Positions 8,653 to 16,873 of a DNA stretch of 64,000 bases are shown here, piece after piece (the first letter of the stretch is position 1; each line of letters starts with the position of its first letter). A program made the translations under genes and the position numbers. Source of the stretch: Paracoccus sp. Z118 (GTDB taxonomy: Bacteria; Pseudomonadota; Alphaproteobacteria; Rhodobacterales; Rhodobacteraceae). The notes beneath the pieces are model-generated. The model was not told where the DNA came from, did no database searches, and worked only from the letters and a program-made list of their open reading frames with translations. The stretch covers positions 124,001 through 188,000 of the forward strand of contig NZ_JAHQZU010000003.1 in NCBI RefSeq assembly GCF_019061185.1. The letters are read 5' to 3'.

Positions 8653-9255
8653 GTGTCAAGGATTTCGGATTTCTGGTCCGGCCTCGTCCCGCAGCGCGGA
8701 TCACCCCCGCGCAGGCCCGAGGACAACCCGCTTGCGCAGCGATCTTCCGACGACACGAGGCCGGTGGTCCTGACGACCCTGCTGATGGCCGGCGAGTCCG
8801 CGCGGTCGCGTGTCCTCACGCTCGCGCGCAGGCACCGGCGCCTGCGGATGGTCGTCGTCACCGATGCTGATCGGGTGGCGGCGTTCCTCGGCGAAGGCTG
8901 CGTGGTCGAGCATATGCCCGGCTCCACCCAGGTGGCGCGCCACGCCGTGCGCGGCGACTGGGATACCTATCTGCGCCGCCGCTGGCAGATCATCCTGACC
9001 AAATGGGAGCCGGCCCTCGTCCGCGAGGAAGGGGCCGCGCTGACCGACTATCTCCGCGCTTGCCATGTTTCGGAAACAGCCACAGTGGAGCGAAGCGATG
9101 GGTCATCACTTCCGGCGCCTCAGGGACGGCCTTTCGCTGGCCGGTCTTTCCATCCTCTCGGCCTGCGGAATGCACACGCCGCCGCAGACCCCGGTTTACC
9201 CGCGGACCGTGACACCCGCCCCGCAGACGCCAGCCGTCGCGGCGGCGCCTGCTAG
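8653..9255 (+). CDS. Uncharacterised protein, 3' end doubtful
   Basis: I start this at GTG 8653 because GGAGG lies five bases upstream; the frame is open from ATG 8614. About 140 residues look like a genuine alpha/beta protein (VVLTTLLMAGESARSRV, RMVVVTDADRVAAFLGEGC, a Trp-rich helix), perhaps a partner of the divergent glycosyltransferase. After about base 9064 the residue composition turns Arg/Ser/Ala-rich and the frame overlaps a convincing small lipoprotein gene in another frame. The true C terminus may therefore be earlier, with a frameshift near 9060. No family was recognised. Confidence 0.45.
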   Translation: MSRISDFWSGLVPQRGSPPRRPEDNPLAQRSSDDTRPVVLTTLLMAGESARSRVLTLARRHRRLRMVVVTDADRVAAFLGEGCVVEHMPGSTQVARHAVRGDWDTYLRRRWQIILTKWEPALVREEGAALTDYLRACHVSETATVERSDGSSLPAPQGRPFAGRSFHPLGLRNAHAAADPGLPADRDTRPADASRRGGAC

Positions 9256-9295
9256 CGCCCCGCGCGCCACGGCCCCCAGGCGGACCCAATACTAG
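9098..9295 (+). CDS. Small predicted lipoprotein
   Basis: A 65-residue frame begins at ATG 9098 with GGAG upstream. It encodes a short charged head, a hydrophobic stretch and a lipobox ending in a cysteine (GLSILSAC), followed by a Pro/Thr/Ala-rich tail typical of small outer-membrane lipoproteins. It overlaps the end of the preceding frame by 158 bases. It is too short to be TssJ, the usual T6SS lipoprotein. Its function is unknown. Confidence 0.5.
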   Translation: MGHHFRRLRDGLSLAGLSILSACGMHTPPQTPVYPRTVTPAPQTPAVAAAPASAPRATAPRRTQY

Positions 9296-9358
9296 CAGCC
9301 GCGCATGGACGCAGACGCCCATGCGCGCGATCCGGCCTCCCGTCATGGCGGAGGCGGG

Positions 9359-9904
9359 ATGAGCGCGGGGGGCAGCGTCATGGGCTTCGTCGGCCCCCTT
9401 GGCCGCCAGCGCGGGTTGGTGGATCGGGGTCTCGGGGCTGACACGCTGACCCGCTGGGACCGGTGGTTCGAGATCGTCTGGCGCAACCAGCCGCAAGGAA
9501 CCCTGCACCCCCACCGCCCAGCGTGGCGGATCATGGCCCGAGCCGGGCTGTTCGGGGCCGCCCCGCTCGCCGGGTGCTTCCGTCTCGGACAGGATCTCGA
9601 GGGGCGGGTCCGGCCCTTCGCGCTGCTGCGCCTCGGTCCGGTGCCCGATCCGGCCGATCCTTGGTATGACGCGGCCGAGGCGCTGGTGCAGTCCGCTACA
9701 CGTGGCGCGGCAGGGCCGCGCGAGCTTGCCGCGGCGATGGATCGCCTGCCTTCGCCGCAGCGCCCTGCGCCGGCCCTTGAAGATGCCGCTGTCCTCTGGC
9801 GCGACGACTGGGAGGTTCGCGTCTTTCACTGCGCCACCATCGCCGAACTGACGGCGTTCCCGGCGGCGGAACTCGCCGGCGCAGCCGCGGTGGAGGAAGC
9901 GTGA
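9359..9904 (+). CDS. tagF: T6SS-associated protein TagF
   Basis: From ATG 9359 (GGAGG upstream) the protein has 181 residues. It matches the TagF family in size and in its order of aromatic-rich blocks: MGFVGPLGRQRGLVDRG near the N terminus, FEIVWRNQPQG, AWRIMARAGLFG, PLAGCFRLGQDLEGRVRPF and a C-terminal block containing VLWRDDWEVRVF. TagF acts after translation to hold back T6SS firing, partly through the Fha protein, and is often near the PppA phosphatase, as here. It is probably cytoplasmic. It is the first gene of a rightward run that continues into the PAAR-like cassette. Confidence 0.75.
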   Translation: MSAGGSVMGFVGPLGRQRGLVDRGLGADTLTRWDRWFEIVWRNQPQGTLHPHRPAWRIMARAGLFGAAPLAGCFRLGQDLEGRVRPFALLRLGPVPDPADPWYDAAEALVQSATRGAAGPRELAAAMDRLPSPQRPAPALEDAAVLWRDDWEVRVFHCATIAELTAFPAAELAGAAAVEEA

Positions 9905-9950
9905 TGAGCGGCGTTCCGTTCCCGCCCCGCGCCCGCCGGAAGACGCTGCG

Positions 9951-10832
9951 ATGAGCTGCACCGTCTTCGCCACGACGATGGGGTTCTTTTCGCAGAACAG
10001 CGGCGGGCAGGGGGTGGCGCCGCTGGATACCTGCCTGACCGCGCCCACGCCACCGGCGGGGCCGGTCCCGGTGCCCTATGTCAACGTCACCTTCGCCAAG
10101 GACCTCGACACGGGAAGCGTCACCGTCAAGGCCGACAAGGGCATCGTCTCGATCGGCAGCAAGGGCAAGACCAGCAAGAGCACGGGCGACGAGCCGGGGA
10201 ACATCATGACCAAGGGCGTTGCCTCGCTGACCAACACGGGCGGGGCCAAGTTCCAGACATGGTCGTTCACGGTCCTCATCGAAGGCGATGGCGTGAACTG
10301 CATGGGCGACATGATGATCCAGAACACCGACACGAGCGGGACGCTGATGAACTGCCTCGATCCGGCGGCCATCGTGCAGTTCGCGGCGGCGCTTGCCCAG
10401 CTGGATATGCTCAAGCCGTGCCCGAAGCCTTACAGCAAGGCCTGCCGCCCCGACCGCGACCCCTCGCCCGAGCAGACCAAGGAGGTCGATGGCAAGCCCT
10501 GCTGGGAATGCGAGAAGCTGCCCGACCGTCAGGGCAAGCCGCCGCTCTGGAACACGATGTTCGACGAGAACGGCAAGATCGTCGAGAAGACCGACCGCGA
10601 CAAGCAGGTTCGCCAGAGGGACAAGCCCGGTTCCAAGGAAGCGATGACCCACGATCACCAGCCGCCGCTGGCCGTCGCCTGGGACATGGGCGGGTGCCAT
10701 CTGAAAGCCAGCCCCGACAAGTTCAAGGAACTGTTCGAGAAGAAGGAGATGGTCAAGCCGCACTGCCGGGCGCATTACATGGCGCAGGGACGGGCGATCC
10801 GGGGCGCCGCCAACCGCCTGACGCCGGCCTGA
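9951..10832 (+). CDS. DUF4150/PAAR-like T6SS tip protein with putative C-terminal nuclease-like toxin
   Basis: The protein has 293 residues. The first ~150 match PAAR-like DUF4150 proteins: N-terminal MSCTVFATTMGFF, then TPPAGPVPVPYVNVTFAKD and the block from GVNCMGDMMIQN to MNCLDPAAIVQ. These proteins cap the T6SS spike. The C-terminal ~130 residues form a separate, Cys/His-rich and highly charged part with CWEC (Cys184/Cys187), THDHQPPLAVAWDMGGCH (His234, His236, Cys249, His250) and HCRAH (His271, Cys272, His275). This spacing suggests a zinc-stabilised HNH/His-Me-finger-type nuclease, but I do not recognise the exact family. Two small genes follow immediately, where immunity proteins are usually found. 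The PAAR-like call is strong; the toxin call is inference. Confidence 0.75.
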   Translation: MSCTVFATTMGFFSQNSGGQGVAPLDTCLTAPTPPAGPVPVPYVNVTFAKDLDTGSVTVKADKGIVSIGSKGKTSKSTGDEPGNIMTKGVASLTNTGGAKFQTWSFTVLIEGDGVNCMGDMMIQNTDTSGTLMNCLDPAAIVQFAAALAQLDMLKPCPKPYSKACRPDRDPSPEQTKEVDGKPCWECEKLPDRQGKPPLWNTMFDENGKIVEKTDRDKQVRQRDKPGSKEAMTHDHQPPLAVAWDMGGCHLKASPDKFKELFEKKEMVKPHCRAHYMAQGRAIRGAANRLTPA

Positions 10833-10844
10833 GGGGAAGCGGCC

Positions 10845-11264
10845 ATGGACGAGGAACTCGAACAGGTCCGCGGCGTCTATATCGCCGAGCTTCGCGCGCT
10901 CGCCCCGCGGCTCGGCGCGTGGTGGGAGGCAGGCGTCGCCCGCGACGGCGAGGATGCGTTCGGACGGCGCTGGCCGACCGGCCTTGCGGGGCACCCGTCC
11001 GTCCTCGCCGCGTTCCGCCGCGCCTATCTGGCCATCGAGCGGCTGAACGACGAGCGGGCCGAGGACTGGTCCCCCCAACTCCCCGATCCGCTGTCGGAAG
11101 ACCCTTGGGGCAGCGATGCGGCGGACGAAAAGGGCCGTCCCTTCATCCGTCACGTCGAGGCGCTGGTGGACGATCTCGAGGAGCTTGCGCCGGACGTGTT
11201 CGACCTCGTCTCGGGGCTCGTCTTCGTGCCCATCGGCCTGGATGACGCGGAGGCGGTCGTCTGA
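10845..11264 (+). CDS. Uncharacterised small protein, candidate immunity or adaptor protein (copy 1 of a pair)
   Basis: This acidic 139-residue protein has no signal peptide or membrane span. It starts 12 bases after the PAAR-like gene, with GAGGGGAAG upstream of the ATG. It shares a clear pattern with the next gene: GAWWEAGVA, AGHPSVLAAFRRAYL and a C-terminal FVPIGLDD. A small acidic protein directly after a putative toxin is the usual setting for an immunity protein, but an effector-loading adaptor is also possible. The product belongs to no family I recognise. Confidence 0.65.
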   Translation: MDEELEQVRGVYIAELRALAPRLGAWWEAGVARDGEDAFGRRWPTGLAGHPSVLAAFRRAYLAIERLNDERAEDWSPQLPDPLSEDPWGSDAADEKGRPFIRHVEALVDDLEELAPDVFDLVSGLVFVPIGLDDAEAVV

Positions 11265-11752
11265 TGGCCGCGCTCACCACTTATTTCCGCCATGACGAGG
11301 GCCGGCAGAGGCTGCTTGAACAGCCGCATGACATCATGCCGCGCGACCCGGCAGGGCGGGGCCGCCGGCTTGCCGGGGCGGGGCAGCGCGCGCGCCGGAT
11401 TTTCGGCTATTACCGCGCCGACCTGCGGACCGCGTTCGACATCGCCGCTCCCTGGTGGGAAGCGACCATCGCCGCGCAGGAAAGTCTGGGCCTGTCCCGC
11501 GCCGATGCCGTGCGCGCGTCGTTCGAAAAGCGCGCCGCCGGTGCCGCCTCGCACCCCAAGCTGGTGTGGATCGTGCGCAGCTACTGGCTGAAATGCGGCG
11601 CCCTGACCGAAGGCCCCGCCGAGGATTTGGTCTATCCCGAGGAATTCCTGCTCCTCTGGTTGGAGGAGGCGGGCGAGGATGAACTCGTCCGGTTGATCTG
11701 CTGCATGCCCTACTGGCCCATCGGCCTCGACGCGCAGGGCAACTGGTGCTGA
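11264..11752 (+). CDS. Uncharacterised small protein, candidate immunity or adaptor protein (copy 2 of a pair)
   Basis: This 162-residue protein has an ATG overlapping the previous stop by one base (TGATG), so the two are probably translated together. It is homologous to the preceding protein: APWWEATIA corresponds to GAWWEAGVA, ASHPKLVWIVRSYWL to AGHPSVLAAFRRAYL, and YWPIGLDA to FVPIGLDD. It is longer at its N terminus and richer in aromatic residues. No signal peptide is seen. The pair looks like a tandem duplication that has diverged, as happens with immunity genes. The biochemical function is unknown. Confidence 0.65.
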   Translation: MAALTTYFRHDEGRQRLLEQPHDIMPRDPAGRGRRLAGAGQRARRIFGYYRADLRTAFDIAAPWWEATIAAQESLGLSRADAVRASFEKRAAGAASHPKLVWIVRSYWLKCGALTEGPAEDLVYPEEFLLLWLEEAGEDELVRLICCMPYWPIGLDAQGNWC

Positions 11753-11756
11753 GCCG

Positions 11757-12848
11757 ATGGGCATCGACACCCATATCGAGAACCGCACCCCCTTCGATCT
11801 GAAGCTGCATGTGCAGATGGACGCCGACGGGCAGGAAGTGACGGTGCTCATGCTGTCGGCAAGCTTCACCGCCGACCCCAGCGGGCGGCTGTCGGTGGCG
11901 GAAGCGCAACTGCCGGTGACTTACGCCGACATTCCCCGCGGCGATCCCGCGCGGTCATCGCTGTGCCATGATGCCGATATCGCGCCGCGCAAGCCCGTGC
12001 CCGAGGTGATCCTGAACGCGAGCGCCTACGCGCCGCAGGGACGCCCCGCGGGCCGGGTCGATGTCGGCCTGCAACTGGGCGGCGTCCGCAAGATGCTGGC
12101 CGTCACCGGGGACCGCCTGCGGGCCGCCGGGGGCCTCAGCGATCCGCAGCCCTTCGTCACCATGCCGCTGATCTGGGAACGGGCCTTTGGCGGGACCGCC
12201 GGGCAGGGGGCCGTGGTCGAGCAGCGCAATCCGGTCGGGGTGGGGCTCGCCGGCAGCCGCTCCGCCGACGCGGCGGTGCTGACCGAAGTGCCGAACATCA
12301 CCCGTCCGGCCGAGATCGCGACCCGCCCCGACCAGCGCCCCGAGCCGGTGGGCTTCGGCGTCGTGGCGCGGGGCTGGCGGCCGCGCCTCGACTTCGCGGG
12401 AACCCATGACGACGGCTGGCTTGCCAACCAGTGGCCGCTGCCGCCGCGTGATCTGGACCCCCGCCACCATCAGGCGGCGCCCGCTGACCAGCAATCGCCC
12501 AGCATCCGCCCCGGCGCGGTGGCCGTTCTGGTCAACATGACCCCCGAAGGCCGGTGGGAGTTCCGGCTGCCCCGCCTGACGGCACCCTTGCGGCTGCTGC
12601 ACGACGATCGCGCCGAGGAGGCGGGCTTCGCGCCCGATACCGTGGTGATCGAACCCGACCTGCGCCGGATCACGCTCAAGGCCCGCATGGCCTTCGTGAC
12701 GGACCTGCGCGCCCCCCGGCTGCGCGAGATCCTCTATGGCCATGTCTCGCCCGTGCTGCTGAGCGCGCGGCTGAAGCGCAAGGGCTATCTCGATCCGCTC
12801 GGCGGCGACGGCACCCGCCGCCTTCAGCCCGTCTGGGAGGAGGCGTGA
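11757..12848 (+). CDS. DUF2169 family T6SS accessory protein
   Basis: This 363-residue protein is typical in length and content for DUF2169 proteins, which lie beside PAAR/DUF4150 genes in T6SS loci and are thought to act as effector-loading adaptors. Recognisable blocks are the N-terminal NRTPFDLKLHVQMDADGQ, MPLIWERAFGGTAG, NPVGVGL and FGVVARGWRPRLDFAGTHDDGW. No signal peptide is present, which fits a cytoplasmic chaperone. It begins four bases after the second small gene and its stop overlaps the next start (GTGA), so it lies inside the same transcription unit as the putative effector. Confidence 0.85.
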   Translation: MGIDTHIENRTPFDLKLHVQMDADGQEVTVLMLSASFTADPSGRLSVAEAQLPVTYADIPRGDPARSSLCHDADIAPRKPVPEVILNASAYAPQGRPAGRVDVGLQLGGVRKMLAVTGDRLRAAGGLSDPQPFVTMPLIWERAFGGTAGQGAVVEQRNPVGVGLAGSRSADAAVLTEVPNITRPAEIATRPDQRPEPVGFGVVARGWRPRLDFAGTHDDGWLANQWPLPPRDLDPRHHQAAPADQQSPSIRPGAVAVLVNMTPEGRWEFRLPRLTAPLRLLHDDRAEEAGFAPDTVVIEPDLRRITLKARMAFVTDLRAPRLREILYGHVSPVLLSARLKRKGYLDPLGGDGTRRLQPVWEEA

Positions 12849-13879
12849 GGGTCTCGCTCGACATCGCCGGGGCGGGGGCCGTCACCGCCGCCGGGCTCAC
12901 CGCGCCGCAGACCTGCGCGGCGCACCGGGCCAGCCTGAACGGCTTTCGGCTGATGGTCCTGCCCGATCCGCTGGGTGCCGAGATCACGGTTGCGCGCGTT
13001 CACGGTCACTGGAGCCTTCGGAGCAGTCCCGCGGACTGGCTGGTCAACCTCGGCGTCCGCGCCCTGCGCGAGGCCATGGCGGGGGCGGGGCAGGCGGCCG
13101 CGCCGGGCCTCGCCCTGTTCCTCGTCCCGCCGGAATCGGCGCGCGGGCATCCGGCGCTTCAGGAACTGCCGCCCGAACGCATGCTCGGCCGGATCGCGCA
13201 GGCGGCGGGGATCGGCATCAACCCGGCATCCCGCGTGCTGGACGGGGGCGCTGCCGCGGCGCTGGGCGCGCTGGCCTTTGCCGCGCGCGCGCTGGAACAG
13301 GGACACGCGGCCGAGGTCGTCCTGCTGGCCGTGGACAGCCTGCTGGGGGCGGCTGATCTTGCCGCGCTGCGGGCCGCGCGGCGGCTGCTGGGGCCCGACA
13401 ACGCGCAGGGTCTTATCCCCGGCGAGGGCGCGGTCGCCATCCGCCTGACCCCGCGCGGGCAGGGCGGTGCTGGGGCGCCGTCGGTCCTGGGGGTGGCGAC
13501 CACGCGAGAGCCCGACACCGTGGCCGGATCGCGCTTCAGCCAGGGCCGCGCGCTGCTCACCGCACTGCGGGGCGCGACGGGGGACGGGGCGCTGGAGCCT
13601 CGGGTGGAGTGGGTGCTGACCAACGTGAACGGCGAGCGATATGCCCAGTGGGAATGGAGCCTTGCCCAGGCGCGGTTCTTCCGCTCCGCCCGGACGCGTC
13701 TGCCGGTCGTGCATCCGGCCATGGCGGTGGGCGAGATCGGCGCGGCGGGGGGCGCGCTGGGGCTGCTGATCGCGCGCGACGCTTTCCTGCGCGGCCATGC
13801 GCCGGGCCGGGTCGTCCTGTGCGCCGCCGGCTCGGATGGCGGCCTGCGCTCGGCCGCGCTCGTGGTGGGGGCCGGCTGA
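12845..13879 (+). CDS. Ketosynthase/thiolase-fold protein without catalytic cysteine, T6SS-associated
   Basis: GTG 12845 overlaps the DUF2169 stop and gives 344 residues. The fold is recognisable as beta-ketoacyl synthase-like from VLDGGAAAALGALAFAARAL (nucleophile region), IPGEGAVAIRL and HPAMAVGEIGAAGGALGL. In true ketosynthases the first block contains the active-site Cys; here the matching positions (about 134-138) read Gly-Gly-Ala-Ala-Ala. The first catalytic His is also not in its usual motif, replaced by NGERY (262-266). It is therefore probably a non-catalytic binding protein. Ketosynthase-like genes are known next to DUF2169 genes in T6SS loci, with no clear role. The domain call is good; the function is unknown. 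Confidence 0.75.
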   Translation: MRVSLDIAGAGAVTAAGLTAPQTCAAHRASLNGFRLMVLPDPLGAEITVARVHGHWSLRSSPADWLVNLGVRALREAMAGAGQAAAPGLALFLVPPESARGHPALQELPPERMLGRIAQAAGIGINPASRVLDGGAAAALGALAFAARALEQGHAAEVVLLAVDSLLGAADLAALRAARRLLGPDNAQGLIPGEGAVAIRLTPRGQGGAGAPSVLGVATTREPDTVAGSRFSQGRALLTALRGATGDGALEPRVEWVLTNVNGERYAQWEWSLAQARFFRSARTRLPVVHPAMAVGEIGAAGGALGLLIARDAFLRGHAPGRVVLCAAGSDGGLRSAALVVGAG

Positions 13880-13883
13880 TCCG

Positions 13884-15026
13884 TCAGACCCAGGCGGGGC
13901 CGGGTTGCCGATGCCGCCACGGCGCGAGCGGCCGCGCCGGGGCCGCCATGCCCGCGCGCAGGCTCGCCAGCATCCGCGCGCGTTGCGACACGAACGGGGG
14001 GGCGCCGGCGTCGGGGCCGGGCCAGTCCGCGATGCGGTCGGCGACGGGAAGGGGCAGGGTGTCCAGACCGGCGAAGCCCGGCCCGAGGCTGGCTGCGTCG
14101 TCGGTGAAAAGCGCGCTCGCCCTGATGTCGTTCGCGAACAGATCGCGGAAGGCGCAGCCGGCTGCATGGGCGGTTTCGGGCGAGCGCATCCGCTCGATCA
14201 GCCACGGCAGGATCGAGGCGTCGCCCGGAACTCCGGCGCGGGACAGGGCGAGGATCTGCGTCCCGGGTCGGCCGAGCAGCGTCGTCAGCTCACCAGCCGC
14301 CCTTGGACCGAGGGCGACGAGCGCCAGATCGAGGGCGAACCCCGCCTGCCGGTCATCCGGCCGCTGGCGCACGAACCGGAGCAGGGCGGCGAGCGCGTCT
14401 GCGTCAATCATCCGGGTTCCCGCCCATGCGGGCCAGAGGTGATCGCCTTCCTCCTCCAGCGCCGCGCGCAATCTCGGCAGCATGTCCGTCCGGCCGAGGT
14501 TTCCCGCCAGCCGGGCGGCGGCGCTTCGGGTGGCCGGGTCGGGATCGTCCAGCAGCGCCGCGAGCCCCTTTCCCGGATCGACCCGGTGATGGGAAAGCGC
14601 GGCCACGCCGAGCCTGCGACGGCGGGGATCGTCCGAGGCGAGCCAGCGGCGCACCGGCCCGGAAACTTTGAGGGGAAGGCTCCAGCCGGTCGCGCTGGAC
14701 AGACCCCGCGCGCCCGCCGGTCCGCTGTCCAGTGCCATTCCGGCGGCCTGCTCGACTTCCGTGGCATCACCGGTTTCGAGCGCCAGTGCGGTCAGGACGA
14801 ACCACTCGCCGGTCCCGCCCTGCGCTTGGGCCCCCTCGCGCGCGATCTCGCGGCCCTTGGGCCCCGCGGCCACGAGGCCGTCGATATTCGCGGCCAGCCG
14901 CTGATCGCGCCGCCCCACATCCTCGGCGCTGAAAAGCGGTCCGTCGATCTCGGCCATGCGCTGCGTCCACAGGAACGCCGCGTCCTGCGCGTGCTGGCGA
15001 ACCAGGGCTGGAATGGAGGCGATCAT
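13884..15026 (-). CDS. HEAT-repeat protein, T6SS-associated (TIGR02270-like)
   Basis: From ATG 15026 the protein has 380 residues. Its N terminus, IPALVRQHAQDAAFLWTQR, resembles a conserved family of HEAT-repeat proteins encoded in T6SS loci. The middle is built of alpha-helical HEAT-like units such as RRRRLGVAALSHHRVDPGKG and PDPATRSAAARLAGNLGRT, ending near residue 320. The frame is open up to 15218, but that would cross a strong terminator hairpin, so the internal start is preferred. It is convergent with the ketosynthase-like gene (gap of four bases). HEAT repeats mediate protein binding; the partner is unknown. Confidence 0.75.
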   Translation of the reverse strand: MIASIPALVRQHAQDAAFLWTQRMAEIDGPLFSAEDVGRRDQRLAANIDGLVAAGPKGREIAREGAQAQGGTGEWFVLTALALETGDATEVEQAAGMALDSGPAGARGLSSATGWSLPLKVSGPVRRWLASDDPRRRRLGVAALSHHRVDPGKGLAALLDDPDPATRSAAARLAGNLGRTDMLPRLRAALEEEGDHLWPAWAGTRMIDADALAALLRFVRQRPDDRQAGFALDLALVALGPRAAGELTTLLGRPGTQILALSRAGVPGDASILPWLIERMRSPETAHAAGCAFRDLFANDIRASALFTDDAASLGPGFAGLDTLPLPVADRIADWPGPDAGAPPFVSQRARMLASLRAGMAAPARPLAPWRHRQPGPAWV

Positions 15027-15190
15027 CGCGGCGGCCGGACCCGTTGTCCTTCGGCCAGAATGCCCGAGAAGCCGCGTTCCGGCAATGATCTCCCGCCGCA
15101 GACGAGGCTCTCGATAGTGCTGCTGGACCGCGCCGAAGCGGGCAGCGGTCTGTCTGCATGCGACCAATCGTGGCGCAAGCCGTATCTGAA

Positions 15191-15218
15191 ATGCCCGCCG
15201 CGTGGTCGCGGCGGGCAT
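15191..15218 (-). terminator. Rho-independent-like terminator of the aldehyde dehydrogenase gene
   Basis: A perfect 12-base inverted repeat (ATGCCCGCCGCG, loop of four, then its complement) lies 16-43 bases downstream of the dehydrogenase stop. Only a short T run follows in the leftward direction, so termination may be partial. Confidence 0.7.
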
Positions 15219-15233
15219 CGTCTCACGCGCCCC

Positions 15234-16760
15234 TCAGAAGAAGCCCAGCTTCGAGGCCGAGTAGCTCACCAGCATGTTCTTGGTCTGCTGATAGTGGTCC
15301 AGCATCATCTTGTGCGTCTCGCGCCCGATGCCCGACTGCTTGTAGCCGCCGAAGGCCGAATGGGCCGGATAGGCGTGGTAGTTGTTCACCCACACGCGCC
15401 CGGCCTTGATGCCGCGCCCCATGCGATAGCAGGTGTTCGCGTCGCGGCTCCACACCCCCGCGCCGAGGCCGTAGAGCGTGTCGTTGGCGATCTCCAGCGC
15501 CTCGGCCTCGTCCTTGAAGGTCGTGACCGACACCACCGGGCCGAAGATTTCCTCCTGGAAGACCCGCATCTTGTTGTGGCCGGCGAAGATCGTCGGCTGG
15601 ATGTAGTAGCCGGAGGACAGCTCGCCCCCGAGGTCGGCCACGTCGCCGCCGGTCAGGATCTCGGCGCCCTCGTCCCGGCCGATGTCGAAATAGGACCGGA
15701 TCTTGTCGTGCTGCTCCTTGCTGGCCTGCGCGCCGATCATGGTATCGGACTCGCGCGGGTCGCCCTGCTTGATCGCCTCGACCCGTTTCACGGCCTTTTC
15801 CATGAACCGGTCGTAGATCGATTCCTGCACCAGCACGCGCGACGGGCAGGTGCAGACCTCGCCCTGGTTCAGCGCGAACATGGCGAAGCCTTCCAGCGCC
15901 TTGTCGAGGAAATCGTCATCCTCGCGCGCGACATCGGCGAAGAAGACGTTGGGCGACTTGCCGCCCAGTTCCAGCGTCACCGGGATCAGGTTCTCGGCCG
16001 CGTATTGCATGATGAGCCGGCCGGTCGAGGTTTCGCCGGTGAAGGCGATCTTGGCGATCCGCTTCGACGAGGCCAGCGGCTTGCCCGCTTCCAGCCCGAA
16101 GCCGTTGACGATGTTCAGCACCCCGTCGGGCAGCAGGTCGCCGATGGTGTCGATCCAGACCATGATCGAGGCCGGCGTCTGTTCGGCCGGCTTCAGCACC
16201 ACGCAGTTGCCTGCCGCCAGCGCCGGGGCCAGCTTCCAGCAGGCCATCAGCAGCGGGAAGTTCCACGGGATGATCTGGCCGACGACGCCCAGCGGCTCGT
16301 GGAAGTGATAGGCGACCGTGTTGTCGTCGATCTGGCTGAGGCTGCCTTCCTGCGAGCGCAGCACGCCCGCGAAATAGCGGAAATGGTCGATGGCCAGCGG
16401 CACGTCGGCGGCCATCGTCTCGCGGATCGGCTTGCCGTTGTCCCAGGTCTCGGCGGTGGCGAGCAGTTGCAGGTTCGCCTCCATCCGGTCGGCGATCTTC
16501 AGCAGGATGTTCGACCGCTCCTGCGCGCTGGTGCGGCCCCAGGCGTCGGCGGCGGCATGGGCGGCGTCCAGCGCCAGGTCGATGTCGGATTCGTCCGAGC
16601 GGGCGATCTCGCTCATCTTCGCGCCGGTGATCGGGGTGGTGTTGTCGAAATAGCGCCCGGCCTTCGGCGCGACCCATTTGCCGCCGATGTAGTTGTCGTA
16701 GCGCCCGGTGAAGGGCATGGCGCTGACGCCCTTGAAATCATGCGTCTGGTCGTTGGGCAT
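15234..16760 (-). CDS. NAD(P)-dependent aldehyde dehydrogenase (AcoD/ExaC-like)
   Basis: This is a full-length, 508-residue class aldehyde dehydrogenase. The ATG at 16760 has GGAGG upstream. The cofactor region ([30 protein letters not shown]), the general base ([10 protein letters not shown], Glu264) and the nucleophile ([11 protein letters not shown], Cys303) are all present. It oxidises aldehydes to acids with NAD(P)+; closest in feel to the acetaldehyde dehydrogenases used in ethanol or acetoin breakdown. It lies 113 bases downstream of an AcoR-like activator gene on the same strand, which suggests it is the regulator's target. The exact substrate cannot be read from the sequence. Confidence 0.9.
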   Translation of the reverse strand: MPNDQTHDFKGVSAMPFTGRYDNYIGGKWVAPKAGRYFDNTTPITGAKMSEIARSDESDIDLALDAAHAAADAWGRTSAQERSNILLKIADRMEANLQLLATAETWDNGKPIRETMAADVPLAIDHFRYFAGVLRSQEGSLSQIDDNTVAYHFHEPLGVVGQIIPWNFPLLMACWKLAPALAAGNCVVLKPAEQTPASIMVWIDTIGDLLPDGVLNIVNGFGLEAGKPLASSKRIAKIAFTGETSTGRLIMQYAAENLIPVTLELGGKSPNVFFADVAREDDDFLDKALEGFAMFALNQGEVCTCPSRVLVQESIYDRFMEKAVKRVEAIKQGDPRESDTMIGAQASKEQHDKIRSYFDIGRDEGAEILTGGDVADLGGELSSGYYIQPTIFAGHNKMRVFQEEIFGPVVSVTTFKDEAEALEIANDTLYGLGAGVWSRDANTCYRMGRGIKAGRVWVNNYHAYPAHSAFGGYKQSGIGRETHKMMLDHYQQTKNMLVSYSASKLGFF

Positions 16761-16873
16761 GGTGTCTCCTCCCAGAGAAATGGCCCGGCTCCTCGGTTCC
16801 GGGCGGGACGATGGTGCCGGGGCGGGCGGCCTCGGGTCAACCGCCGGGCGCGATATCGCCCCCGACGACTGTC

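Noticed and set aside
15026-15218. A longer N terminus for the HEAT-repeat protein, starting at 15218
   Set aside because: It would be encoded across the dehydrogenase terminator hairpin, and family-like sequence starts only at 15026.
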